From the NCBI GenBank assembly GCA_902792895.1, contig CADBBK010000020.1:1-46861 (forward strand): DNA of 46,861 bases. The letters are read 5' to 3'. The DNA comes from an uncultured Bacteroidales bacterium. Its GTDB lineage: Bacteria; Bacteroidota; Bacteroidia; Bacteroidales; Muribaculaceae. Under the pieces are notes generated by a model. The model saw only the letters and a list, made by a program, of their open reading frames with translations, searched no databases and was not told where the DNA came from. This document shows positions 1 through 8,387 of this stretch, in pieces. Numbering within the stretch: the stretch's first letter is position 1; every line of letters starts with the position of its first letter. The translations under genes were made by a program, and so were the position numbers.

Positions 1-152
1 TACAATTTCAAATCGTCGCACCCTTAAAAAGGACTGTAGTAGACTGAATTTCAATTATTTCAAAGAACGCTTTGTCCACTTTAACGGGACAGTAATGAAA
101 TAATACCATTAAAGTATGCCAAAAAGCAATAGAATATACCAGTTTAGACACT

Positions 153-161
153 GCAAAGATA
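153..161 (-). promoter_or_regulatory. Bacteroidetes -7 box reading left out of the window
   Basis: The minus strand reads TATCTTTGC, an exact match to TAnnTTTGY. No clear -33 TTTG was found at the usual distance. It would drive transcription towards position 1 into whatever gene lies outside the window. Confidence 0.35.
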
Positions 162-235
162 CGAAAAGTTTCTTGTCCATTATGGCATGGACAAGCCATA
201 AACTGATAGAATAATTCTTTTCATTACATTTTCCA

Positions 236-255
236 GGGGAGCGCTCCCCCTTTTT
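236..255 (+). terminator. Palindrome with T tract
   Basis: A perfect 14-bp palindrome GGGGAGCGCTCCCC (236-249) is followed by C and five T. It could end transcripts entering from the left. Its flank (CAGGGG, then GCGTCGT) recurs at 2575-2610 on the other side of the serpin gene. Confidence 0.45.
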
Positions 256-697
256 GCGTCGTCGATCGCCTTTCCGCGCCATGTCGTCTTGCAGGAAAAC
301 GCTGTTAATCAGGCGCTGGGAGGTTTTTCAAGGTTTTGAGAGGCGCGAACATGAGTCCTATTATGCACACAAGAAAAGAGGCTGTGTCATCATCGCACCT
401 GGCTTTTTTAATCGGCCTATCGGCCGAGAAATGAAATTGAAATAAAAAATTGTTTTGTTTAGTTTTAATAATCTTGGCTGCGCCTTAGCAAATCAAGCAA
501 GCTTGTTTGCATTCGGCTTGTACAAGATTTCTCTGTGCGCACGGATTATTTTGCTGGAATTGCAATTATTACACAGCCTCCTCGTTAATTTGGGCTATGC
601 AATGAAACTTAACCCATTATGATGGTTAGTCTTTCGCATCAAAGCAACTGTCCCTCTGATGTGGTAATTGCTGGGGGGCACATTGCTTTTACTTGGG

Positions 698-2386
698 CTA
701 CAATGAGAAGGTCACTGGAAGCACGTACCACACGTCGACGGGTTGGTCATTATGCTGGCCCGGCGTGAACTTGCGCAAGGACTTCACTAAGCGGGTAGCC
801 TCCTTATCAAGGTATTCGTCCGCAGAGCGGACAACCTTTACCTCACCGACCTTACCAGTCGTCTTGTCAACTAGGAACTGCACAATGACCCTTCCCTCAA
901 TACCTCTCTCGGCAGCCATGGGTGGATAGACGTTGTGCGAATGAAGGTATTTCATCAGTGCAGCATCGCCACCAGGGAACTGAGGCTTCTGCTCTACGTT
1001 GTATCCCCTGTGATTAATCGTCAATTCCGGCAGGGGCCTGTTTTTACCTACTCTGCCAAAAGATTCTATCATCAATTCCGGGAGGACTACAACTGCGTCA
1101 TCACTGTCGATGCTATCCAATGTCACTTCGGTGGGAATGGCTACGCCTTCTTCACCGCAATAGGTGCCCATGAAATAAATCGTGCCTGTGCTGTTATCGA
1201 CGATGTAATATACAAATGGGCGTGTGGCATGGAACTCCATGTACTTTGGGCGGCTGCCGCCTGTCAGTGATTTTGTAACCCCCTGGGCAATAGTAACAGC
1301 AGAGGCCTTGGTTTCCTTTTCATTGACCTCGATTTTAGCCTTCTGCTTCATCATCGAAACCCAGAGTTCTTCTTCTTTGATCATTTTGGAGAATTGGGCA
1401 GCAAGATTGAATGCCTGCGGCATACCCATCGACGAGAGTACTTGCTCAAGTCTGATCTCGCTTTCGGTGGTGAAACGGGGCATCAGGATATCCACATTGT
1501 GAACGCTCATTTCCTCAGTTCGCTGTTGCTCCAGTTGTTGAGACGAGAGGCTCTGGATGATGTCGTCGATGGTTATACCCTTGTGGGGAAGCAGCACATA
1601 CATGCTGTAGTTGCCGTTGCCATAGGGCAGGGATAGCATCTGATACAAGTTGTTAGAGCCGTAAGCGGCTTTTGTGGCAATGTGCATCATCTTGTGTTCG
1701 AGGATAGTGCCGTCCTGCTTTGTGAAAATCCTGTTACGGGTATCATTAGGGTCAAATTTGTCGGTCCACGAGGCCTTGAAGAAGACCGCGTTGAGCAGAT
1801 ACATTGCGGCTTGGGGATCGAGTCTGTCAATAATTGTGGGGATCATGCCGTCGGTGTGGGCGTTGCACCAGTTGTTGATGATGTCCACATTCCTGTCATT
1901 GGTGAAGTCAAACGCATCGATTTGGGCATTGTACGACTTCTGCATGTTCTCTTTATATTTTGGGATAAGGTGGTAGCCCCTGGCCGAGTTGACGTTGATG
2001 CTATTAGCGATTTTTATCGTCACTGTTGAATCGACGCTGGAGGCCTCATCCATCACCTTCTTGAAGTAATTATTGATTTCCTTTACTGAACCATCCAGTC
2101 CAAGCACGTCGGTTATCTGGCGTTGCGTCTCACCTTCTGCGCCAGCATTGAGCATTCCCAGCAGATAGCTCACACTGATGGGGGACATGATGATACTGCT
2201 TTCACCCTGGTGCTGCTCATAGATGGTACGGAACAGATTGCAGGCAAAATCATTTTTATTATCTGCTATCTCGCTTTGAGGTGCGGTGGGTGCGTTGCCC
2301 TTGGCGAAAGACAGGAGGCTACTCATCAGCGCCAAGGCAACCATTGTGCCGAATATCCAAAATCGTTTCATATCAGTCAAATTCAT
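698..2386 (-). CDS. Secreted serpin fused to a TonB C-terminal domain
   Basis: A 562-residue exported protein. A signal peptide occupies about residues 6-28; Met6 (start at 2371) gives a more typical signal peptide than Met1. The serpin domain spans about 42-412. The hinge shows VNEKETKASA (354-363), and counting from P14 Thr359 puts P1 at Lys372 and P1' at Ser373, so a trypsin-like protease is the predicted target. P15 is Glu358 instead of the usual Gly, while P12-P10 are small, as in inhibitory serpins. The closing strand FHATRPFVYYI (385-395) is canonical. Residues about 460-562 form a TonB C-terminal fold (QFPGGDAALMKYL, GRVIVQFLVD, PVDVWYVLPVTF), probably a cell-wall or protein-contact module. 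Serpins of gut bacteria inhibit host or microbial serine proteases. The gene is alone, with its own -7 box. The fusion is unusual; inhibitory activity is inferred. Confidence 0.93.
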   Translation of the reverse strand: MNLTDMKRFWIFGTMVALALMSSLLSFAKGNAPTAPQSEIADNKNDFACNLFRTIYEQHQGESSIIMSPISVSYLLGMLNAGAEGETQRQITDVLGLDGSVKEINNYFKKVMDEASSVDSTVTIKIANSINVNSARGYHLIPKYKENMQKSYNAQIDAFDFTNDRNVDIINNWCNAHTDGMIPTIIDRLDPQAAMYLLNAVFFKASWTDKFDPNDTRNRIFTKQDGTILEHKMMHIATKAAYGSNNLYQMLSLPYGNGNYSMYVLLPHKGITIDDIIQSLSSQQLEQQRTEEMSVHNVDILMPRFTTESEIRLEQVLSSMGMPQAFNLAAQFSKMIKEEELWVSMMKQKAKIEVNEKETKASAVTIAQGVTKSLTGGSRPKYMEFHATRPFVYYIVDNSTGTIYFMGTYCGEEGVAIPTEVTLDSIDSDDAVVVLPELMIESFGRVGKNRPLPELTINHRGYNVEQKPQFPGGDAALMKYLHSHNVYPPMAAERGIEGRVIVQFLVDKTTGKVGEVKVVRSADEYLDKEATRLVKSLRKFTPGQHNDQPVDVWYVLPVTFSL

Positions 2387-2417
2387 CAGGTTGAAAAAAG
2401 CGAGTTAACTTTCGACT

Positions 2418-2426
2418 GCAAAGTTA
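2418..2426 (-). promoter_or_regulatory. -7 box upstream of the serpin gene
   Basis: The minus strand reads TAACTTTGC, an exact TAnnTTTGY match, 32-47 bases before the two possible serpin starts. No good -33 element is visible. Confidence 0.45.
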
Positions 2427-2654
2427 CAATATAGTATTTGAATAAACACCGAAAAATGTTAACATTCGCAGGTCGTTTAACAACACGAAACAGTATGATT
2501 TTCAGTTATTTACGAAACAAAAAGGTCATAAGTGGGTAATTCACTTGAGAAAGCACTGAAACGGCATGGAATTTCAGGGGGGGAGTATCGCTCCCTCTTT
2601 TCTGCGTCGTTTAATGGCTTATTGGATTCTTGGGAAGCGGTGGTGTCGATGGAA

Positions 2655-2693
2655 TAGAAAAAATCCCTCGCGGGTGGAGAGGGCGCGAGGGAT
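2655..2693 (-). terminator. Intrinsic terminator of the flavodoxin-dockerin gene
   Basis: ATCCCTCGCG (2663-2672) pairs perfectly with CGCGAGGGAT (2684-2693). On the minus strand the stem is followed by six T. It lies 37 bases after the stop codon at 2730. Confidence 0.8.
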
Positions 2694-2729
2694 ATGGGTT
2701 GGTTGGGATTGTCGGATCGTGTCGGGCGG

Positions 2730-3845
2730 TTACGGGTGGTTTAGTAACCTGTCAATCAGGAGAGATACGTCGGTGATGCTTACTTCGCCGTCTTGATCGA
2801 TATCAGCGGCAGCATTGTAGGTGGTATCGGCGCCGAGCAGCAGGTCGATGAGCAAAGTGACATCGTTGATGGCGATGCTGCCGTCACCGTCCACATCGCC
2901 GATGAGGTCTTCGGCCAGTTCAAACGTCACGGTTACTTTTCCGGTTCCCAGTGCCTGGGCAAGTCCCGTGGGGTCGTTGATGGCGCCAATGCGGGTATAG
3001 GCGTAGGTGGTTTCAAAAGTATCGTAGAACAAAACCACGCAATCTGAACCATAGAGCATGATGTCACCTGCATGAATCATATCAGGAACGCTCTCATCGA
3101 CGGTAAGGTCATAGTCAAGGAAGTAGTATTTCTCGTTACCGTTAAGTTCTGACATGTTGATGGTGAGGGGCAACAGTTCCCTGAAGTCATCGGCCGTGGG
3201 ATTGTCGGCGAGGGTGGCGGGGAAGACCTTATTGCCCACGATGACGCGCATCTTGTTGGTCTTGGGCAGTTCAAAATCAAGTGTGCTGAGCCATTCCGAA
3301 GCCATCTCGGGGATATCGTCACGATGTTGATAGTTGATGTGGAGGGTGGAACCGATAAAGGAACTGTTCGGCAGCATGTTGTGCGCATCGGTAACCACGC
3401 CACTGGGGCCGCTGCTCCAGCTGGTCACGGCCAGAGCGACCTGCTTGTTATTGAGTTTATCTGCATGGTTGTGCAGGAAGGTGAGCATCGGGTTGGCCAT
3501 TTTCCCGTTCCACAGCGGGGTGCAGATGATAACGGCATCCCAGTCGTCAAAATTCTCGATGCTCGTATTGATTTCGGGCCAGTTGCCGGCATCGATCTGG
3601 CTGCGCTCATTGTTGGCGTAGTTGTATGTGGTCTGGCTCTCAGGACGAGGATAGTTGCCATGGTCTATCACTTGGACCAGTGTGCCACCGCAATCATCGG
3701 CAACATGCTGGGCGAGCGTCTCGGTCACGCCACTATAGGTGTAGTATACAACCAGCGTGCGGACCTCGGAAGCACTCGCAGCCTTGCATGTAACGAACGC
3801 CGACATCAGTAATACAAAAATGGTGAGTACTTTTTTCATTTTCAA
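2730..3845 (-). CDS. Secreted flavodoxin / cyclophilin-like / dockerin protein
   Basis: A 371-residue protein with three modules. After a signal peptide (about 1-25) comes a flavodoxin domain (29-190) with the FMN phosphate loop YYTYSGVTET (34-43) and the ICTPLWNGKMANP segment (107-119) typical of Flavodoxin_4. Residues about 198-311 look like the cyclophilin-like domain often found next to such flavodoxins (VIVGNKVFPATLADNPTADDF, YDLTVDESVPDMIHAGDIMLY; written here as separate motifs). Two dockerin type I repeats close the protein (GDVDGDGSIAINDVTLLID from 316, and a second from 348). Exported flavodoxins occur in Bacteroidales, but their electron donor is unknown. Calcium-binding dockerin residues D317, D319, D321 and their counterparts are present. 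No cohesin was found nearby. It is transcribed alone, with a -7 box at 3884 and a strong terminator. Confidence 0.9.
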   Translation of the reverse strand: MKMKKVLTIFVLLMSAFVTCKAASASEVRTLVVYYTYSGVTETLAQHVADDCGGTLVQVIDHGNYPRPESQTTYNYANNERSQIDAGNWPEINTSIENFDDWDAVIICTPLWNGKMANPMLTFLHNHADKLNNKQVALAVTSWSSGPSGVVTDAHNMLPNSSFIGSTLHINYQHRDDIPEMASEWLSTLDFELPKTNKMRVIVGNKVFPATLADNPTADDFRELLPLTINMSELNGNEKYYFLDYDLTVDESVPDMIHAGDIMLYGSDCVVLFYDTFETTYAYTRIGAINDPTGLAQALGTGKVTVTFELAEDLIGDVDGDGSIAINDVTLLIDLLLGADTTYNAAADIDQDGEVSITDVSLLIDRLLNHP

Positions 3846-3883
3846 TTAATTATTAAAATGTGGATTGATGATTTGTTAACGCT

Positions 3884-3892
3884 GCAAAGTTA
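3884..3892 (-). promoter_or_regulatory. -7 box upstream of the flavodoxin-dockerin gene
   Basis: TAACTTTGC on the minus strand matches TAnnTTTGY exactly, 39 bases before the start codon. No -33 element is obvious. Confidence 0.45.
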
Positions 3893-4046
3893 TTTTGAAT
3901 ATCTTATACAGCCGATAATCAGATTACCGAAAAGACTACCATTTTTACCGCAAATTGTTCTTATGGAGACGCATACAACGGGCTGCGCCAGTGCTGATGG
4001 CGTGTCAGTACTTTATTTGTGGCTTTTCGAGGGGGGAAGAGGAACG

Positions 4047-5357
4047 TTAGAACAGGCCGCGGGACTTCATCTCCAGGTAGCGGTTGATGACGTTGACCGA
4101 GAGGCCCTGCGGGGTAGTGAGCAGGCTGCTGATGCCGCACTGACGCAGGGTGTTGATGATGAGCGTCTGCTCGTTGTCGATTTTGGCTGCGATGGCGTGC
4201 TCGTAGTAGTCCTTGACGCTGTGGGGCTGCTGGTCGATGAAGTCGCGGCGGTCCTCGTCGATGAAGAATACGACCAGCAGGCGGTGGCGCTTGTTGAGCT
4301 GGCGCAGGTAGGGCAACTGCCGCTGCATGCCGTTGTAGTCAAAGAAGTTGGTATACAGCACGAGCAGGCTGCGTTGGCCCACCAGGCGGTTGGTGCTTGC
4401 AACGAGTGCCGAATAGTCGCTCTCGGCAAAGTCGGTGGTCTGGCGGTAGAGGCACTCGAGGATGTCGTTCATCTGTGACGGACCGCGGTCGGGCTTGACA
4501 AAGTCGCTGAACGTGTCGGCAAAGGTGATGATGCCCGCTTTGTCGTCGCGATGCAGGGCCACATAGGAGAGCACCAGCGCCGCGTTGATGGCATAGTCGA
4601 GGATGGTCATCCCCGCAAAGGCCTGCTGCATGATGCGCCCCTTGTCGATGACGTTGATGATGGGCTGTGAGCGCTCGTCGGTGTAGACGTTGACCATGAG
4701 TTGATGGGTGCGAGCGCTGGCCTTCCAGTTGATGAGGCGGTAGTCGTCGCCCTGGACATAGGACTTGATCTGCTCAAACTCGGTGTTGTTGCCCACACGG
4801 CGTATGCGCTTGATGCCCATCTCCATCAGGTTGTTGCTGATGGCCAGCAGCTCGTAGCGGTTGAGCATGAGGTAGCTGGGATAGACTGCCACGTCGGTAG
4901 GCTCGCCACAGGTGAAGCGGCGCTGCACGAGGCCGATGGGCGTGGCGGTGAACACACGGATGCGGCCAAATCCGTACACGCCGCGCCTGGTGGGGCGTAG
5001 GGAATATTCTATCGTCTTGCTGCCCCTTGCCGGCAGGCGCAACGGGAAGTTCACGTCGCGGCGCTGGAAGATGTGCGGTATCTCGTCGATAATCTCCAGC
5101 TTGACGGCAAACGGGTATCTACTGTCCACCTGCAGGCTCACAGGGTTGTCGTCGCCATTGGAGAACCGCTGGCTGCATTGCCGTGATGCCGTGATGCCGC
5201 GGCGCGTCCACAACATGGCGATGTCGACGAGCAGCAGCAGGGCAAACAATGCCAGCAGCGCAGCCCCCACATAGAACGACGGGGACCACCACTGCCCCAG
5301 TGCCAGTAGGGCAGTGATCACAACGGCTGTGTAGTAGAAACGAACAGGCAGAAACAT
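4047..5357 (-). CDS. DUF58 domain membrane protein
   Basis: A 436-residue protein with two N-terminal membrane segments (about 9-21 and 28-48), a beta-rich middle part, and the DUF58 signature (EFEQIKSYVQGDDYRLINWK, 193-212). A von Willebrand A-like alpha/beta half follows. DUF58 proteins accompany MoxR AAA ATPases and are thought to act with them in assembling or maturing envelope or secreted complexes. This is the last gene of a six-gene operon with moxR just upstream. A 100-bp gap holding a heptad-repeat hairpin separates the two. The function is inferred from family and context. Confidence 0.9.
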   Translation of the reverse strand: MFLPVRFYYTAVVITALLALGQWWSPSFYVGAALLALFALLLLVDIAMLWTRRGITASRQCSQRFSNGDDNPVSLQVDSRYPFAVKLEIIDEIPHIFQRRDVNFPLRLPARGSKTIEYSLRPTRRGVYGFGRIRVFTATPIGLVQRRFTCGEPTDVAVYPSYLMLNRYELLAISNNLMEMGIKRIRRVGNNTEFEQIKSYVQGDDYRLINWKASARTHQLMVNVYTDERSQPIINVIDKGRIMQQAFAGMTILDYAINAALVLSYVALHRDDKAGIITFADTFSDFVKPDRGPSQMNDILECLYRQTTDFAESDYSALVASTNRLVGQRSLLVLYTNFFDYNGMQRQLPYLRQLNKRHRLLVVFFIDEDRRDFIDQQPHSVKDYYEHAIAAKIDNEQTLIINTLRQCGISSLLTTPQGLSVNVINRYLEMKSRGLF

Positions 5358-5389
5358 GATGTTTAGAAGTTAGGTGTTATTGGGCTTTT

Positions 5390-5453
5390 GCTGTTAGCTG
5401 TTAGCTGTTAGCTATTAGCTGGCATCCGCATACTGTTTTCAGCTAACAGCTAA
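5390..5453. repeat. Heptanucleotide-period repeat forming a hairpin
   Basis: Four units GCTGTTA, GCTGTTA, GCTGTTA, GCTATTA run from 5390 to 5417. Two CAGCTAA units at 5440-5453 are their exact complement, so the block can fold into a hairpin with a 14-bp stem. It sits inside the operon between moxR and DUF58, five bases from the moxR stop. Confidence 0.75.
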
Positions 5454-5457
5454 TGGC

Positions 5458-6432
5458 TTACTTGGGCACCTCGACATTGTTGACCAGCGTGGCCACAATC
5501 TTGGATGCGGTGTAGCCCTGCATCTCGGCCTCGGCAGCAATGATGATGCGGTGGTCGAGCACGGCCGGTGCCACCAACTTGATATCGTCGGGGGTGACAA
5601 AGTCGCGGCCGTTGATCAGTGCGATGGCCTTGGATGCCTGCAGCATGGCCACGGCGGCACGGGGCGAGGCCCCCAGGAGGACCGCCTTGCTGGTGCGCGT
5701 CTGCTGCACGATCTGTGCGATGTAGCCCAACAGCGAGTCATCGACCAGCACCGACCGCAAGGTGTCGCGCAGCGCCAGCAGCGCATCCTTGGAGATGATG
5801 GGCGTGATGTCGTCCAGCTTGGCCAGGCGGGCGTTGGCCTGATGGCGTTGCAGGATGGTCTTCTCCTCCTCGGGCGTGGGGTAACCCATCACAATCTTGA
5901 ACATGAAGCGGTCGAGTTGTGCCTCGGGCAGTTTGTAGGTGCCTTCCTGTTCCACGGGGTTTTGCGTGGCGATGATGGTGTAAGGCTCTGACATGCGGTG
6001 GGTAACGCCGTCGATGCTCACCTGGCGTTCCTCCATGACCTCAAACAGCGCTGCCTGTGTCTTGGCCGGCGCGCGGTTGATTTCGTCGACGAGTACCATG
6101 TTGGCAAAAATCGGGCCCTCATGGAAGTCAAATTCACTCGTTTTCATGTTGAACACCGTGGTGCCGAGCACGTCGCTGGGCATCAGGTCGGGGGTGAACT
6201 GGATGCGGCTGAAGCGGGCGTCGATGAGTCGTGCGGTGAGCCGGGCCAGGAGCGTTTTCGCCACTCCGGGCACACCCTCGAGCAACACGTGGCCATCGGC
6301 AAGGATAGCCGCAATCAAGAGGTCCACGACCTGATTGTGCCCTACCACTACACGGGCGATTTCTTCTTTAATCTGCCTCACCAAGGCCGAGAACTGTGCC
6401 AAGTCGAGGCGTGGGGGTGTCGTTTGTTCCAT
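5458..6432 (-). CDS. MoxR-family AAA+ ATPase
   Basis: A 324-residue cytoplasmic ATPase. Walker A is GVPGVAKT (53-60), Walker B VLVDEINR (113-120), and sensor 1 lies in ATQNP (155-159). The segment [16 protein letters not shown] after sensor 1 is characteristic of MoxR. MoxR proteins are chaperone-like ATPases working with vWA/DUF58 partners on envelope or secreted complexes. Here the gene sits between DUF4350 (18-bp gap) and DUF58, the standard Bacteroidetes order. Confidence 0.95.
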   Translation of the reverse strand: MEQTTPPRLDLAQFSALVRQIKEEIARVVVGHNQVVDLLIAAILADGHVLLEGVPGVAKTLLARLTARLIDARFSRIQFTPDLMPSDVLGTTVFNMKTSEFDFHEGPIFANMVLVDEINRAPAKTQAALFEVMEERQVSIDGVTHRMSEPYTIIATQNPVEQEGTYKLPEAQLDRFMFKIVMGYPTPEEEKTILQRHQANARLAKLDDITPIISKDALLALRDTLRSVLVDDSLLGYIAQIVQQTRTSKAVLLGASPRAAVAMLQASKAIALINGRDFVTPDDIKLVAPAVLDHRIIIAAEAEMQGYTASKIVATLVNNVEVPK

Positions 6433-6450
6433 TGTCTTATAGTTGTTTGT

Positions 6451-7716
6451 TTAGATGTTGATTCGGTGCAGTATATTGTTCATCGCGTCGATGAGTTGCT
6501 GGAGGCGTTTGTCGCTGATGGAGGATGCATTGGTGGCGCTCCACACGTCATAGATCTGCTGTTGCAGTTCGTTGAAGGGGATGTCCGTGCGAGTGGACAG
6601 TGATTGCAACTCGTCATCGATGTGGTCATAGTCATCGACGTTGATCATTGCCTTGGTGCGCAACTCGTTGCTGAAGGTGACATACTTCTTGATAAGCAGG
6701 TCCACGTTGTCGTGCCGCTTGTAGTAGATGCCGCCGATACGTTTCACGAAGTTCATCATGTGGTTGACGGGCGGCTTGATGACAGGAATCACCCGCTGGC
6801 GGCGTCTGGCCGAGAACAGTATGAATGCCACAACCGTGGCCAGGGCCAGATATAGTGCCCATCGCAGGGGGCGGTTGGCCAGCAGGTAACGCAGTGGCGA
6901 ACCCTCCTCCTGTTCTTCTCGTTCTACCTTACTCCAGAGAGACGGGTCATAGCGCACGACAGGCAAGTCGCTGCACTGGCTCAACAATCGCATCACCAGC
7001 GGACGGATGGTGTCGTTGAGGATGCCGTAATTGGAAAATATCATGGGCATGCTCACCACGACAATCTTGCCCTTGCCGAACTCGCAGATACCTGCTACGA
7101 TGTCGGGATCTTCGTTTAACGCCCCCTCCTTGTCGAGCGTTGCCAGGATGGTGTAGTCGCCCGAGAAAGTGAGTTTATTCGTGCTGAAGATGCTATTAAT
7201 CGGATAGGAAGCGGGAGCGAACTTTTCACCGCCCTCCCAGTAAACCGTGTCATAACTGACATATTCGCTTAAAGACTCTTTAGAGATATTATCCCAACTG
7301 GAATAACTGGTTGAATAGCATCGGTATCCCAACCCGATTTCCTCGGGCATTTCCTCGTAATAAGATTTGTATTCAGTGGCTATAATCGCGTTGTTGCCTT
7401 TCTCGATCAGCTCGAGAAAACTCTCATCAACTGAGCCGATGAAATCTTCAAGATTATTGGTGAAAAGGAACGTGTGCTTGGTGCGATTGGCCTTCTTGCC
7501 GGTGTACTTATCGATGTCAACCCCGATCACCTCATAGCCCTGCGGCAGTGAGGCCCGCAGCACGCTGTCCATCACATAGCAGCCGAAGGGCTGCTTGCTC
7601 TTGTAACTCTGTGAATGGTCGTCCCAGTTGAAACGCGTTGGCGCGCTCATCTGGAAAAGTATCATCACCACCATGAGCACAATGATTATCACAATAAACA
7701 GGCGGCTGGACTTCAT
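6451..7716 (-). CDS. DUF4350 domain membrane protein
   Basis: A 421-residue protein with an N-terminal membrane anchor (about 5-22), an extracytoplasmic DUF4350 domain (about 30-250) resembling a glutamine-amidotransferase fold without catalytic residues, a second membrane segment (285-302), and a basic cytoplasmic tail of about 115 residues. The pattern SKQPFGCYVMDSVL near the N-terminus is typical. Its start overlaps the stop of the DUF4129 gene by four bases (7713-7716), implying coupled translation. The function is unknown beyond membership of the moxR cluster. Confidence 0.85.
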   Translation of the reverse strand: MKSSRLFIVIIIVLMVVMILFQMSAPTRFNWDDHSQSYKSKQPFGCYVMDSVLRASLPQGYEVIGVDIDKYTGKKANRTKHTFLFTNNLEDFIGSVDESFLELIEKGNNAIIATEYKSYYEEMPEEIGLGYRCYSTSYSSWDNISKESLSEYVSYDTVYWEGGEKFAPASYPINSIFSTNKLTFSGDYTILATLDKEGALNEDPDIVAGICEFGKGKIVVVSMPMIFSNYGILNDTIRPLVMRLLSQCSDLPVVRYDPSLWSKVEREEQEEGSPLRYLLANRPLRWALYLALATVVAFILFSARRRQRVIPVIKPPVNHMMNFVKRIGGIYYKRHDNVDLLIKKYVTFSNELRTKAMINVDDYDHIDDELQSLSTRTDIPFNELQQQIYDVWSATNASSISDKRLQQLIDAMNNILHRINI

Positions 7717-8378
7717 GGCGTCACCCCTCCTTTCTGTTGGTCATTGGGTTCCCCTTGTGTGGCAGTGCTGGTGGCAATGCGGGCCAGCACGGCCTCCTGG
7801 CGCGAGAGCATCTCCTGGGCCAGGGCGGCATCGGCAGTGTAGTGGCCATAGCGGATGCGCAGGAAGTGGTTGGTCATGATGCCGAAGTCCTCATCGGGCC
7901 ACTCCAGGGCATACTGGGTTGGCGTCTTGTAGCGTCGCCAGGTCACCATCGACGCATCGCTGGCGGCTTTCAAGGTCTGCAGGTACCTCAGCCGGCACAG
8001 TGCCAGCATATCGTCATGGATTTGGGCTTCGGAGATGAGTTGGTCAAAGTCCACCTCGTTGATGTCGTCTTCGGTGACCTCTTGGGCCGTGAGTCCGACA
8101 TCCTTGGGGCTAAACAATCCGGTGCGATGACTCCAGAAGTAGTAGCACACGGCTACCACTACCAGTGCCCCCAAGCACCACCAGCACCATGTGGGCATAT
8201 CCATGGGCGACGGAGCATCAAAGTCCAACAGATCCTCTAGATAGTTCCAGAACCGGTCAAAGTAGTTGGTCTTATGGCCAGGCTCCAAGTCGCGGGTATA
8301 GTCATAGCCCCTCGCGTGCTGGAACGCGTTAAGGATAGAGTCGTTGGTTACTATTGTGTCACGGGGCGATACCATCAT
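7713..8378 (-). CDS. DUF4129-like membrane protein
   Basis: A 221-residue protein. An extracytoplasmic N-terminal part contains FDRFWNYLEDLLDF (40-53). One membrane segment follows (about 64-82), then a cytoplasmic helical domain (about 120-210) with RYLQTLK and a YALEW/RIRYGHY region matching DUF4129. It is transcribed within the moxR operon and overlaps DUF4350 by four bases. DUF4129 proteins of this cluster have no established activity. Met1 and Met2 are adjacent, so the start is uncertain by one codon. Confidence 0.78.
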   Translation of the reverse strand: MMVSPRDTIVTNDSILNAFQHARGYDYTRDLEPGHKTNYFDRFWNYLEDLLDFDAPSPMDMPTWCWWCLGALVVVAVCYYFWSHRTGLFSPKDVGLTAQEVTEDDINEVDFDQLISEAQIHDDMLALCRLRYLQTLKAASDASMVTWRRYKTPTQYALEWPDEDFGIMTNHFLRIRYGHYTADAALAQEMLSRQEAVLARIATSTATQGEPNDQQKGGVTP

Positions 8379-8387
8379 CGGGGTGTA

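Larger units (their letters stand above)
1..697. other. 697-bp stretch without a convincing gene
   Basis: No reading frame here has a recognisable product. It holds a -7 box pointing left (153-161), a palindrome with a T tract (236-255), and an imperfect inverted repeat, GAGGCTGTGT near 379 against ACACAGCCTC near 571, enclosing about 200 bp. A 63-codon frame at 8-199 (-) and another at 254-445 (+) lack composition or motifs of real genes. The stretch looks like degenerate mobile-element or intergenic debris, but no transposase can be identified. Confidence 0.5.
2387..2729. other. 343-bp intergenic stretch between serpin and flavodoxin genes
   Basis: It contains the serpin -7 box, a second copy of the palindrome/T-tract element first seen near 236 (stem GGGAG 2581-2585 with CTCCC 2591-2595, then CTTTTC and GCGTCGT), and the terminator of the flavodoxin gene. 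No gene is seen. Confidence 0.6.

Noticed and set aside
8-199. Transposase fragment on the minus strand
   Set aside because: The 63-codon frame has no transposase motif. Only the IS-like feel of nearby inverted repeats suggested it.
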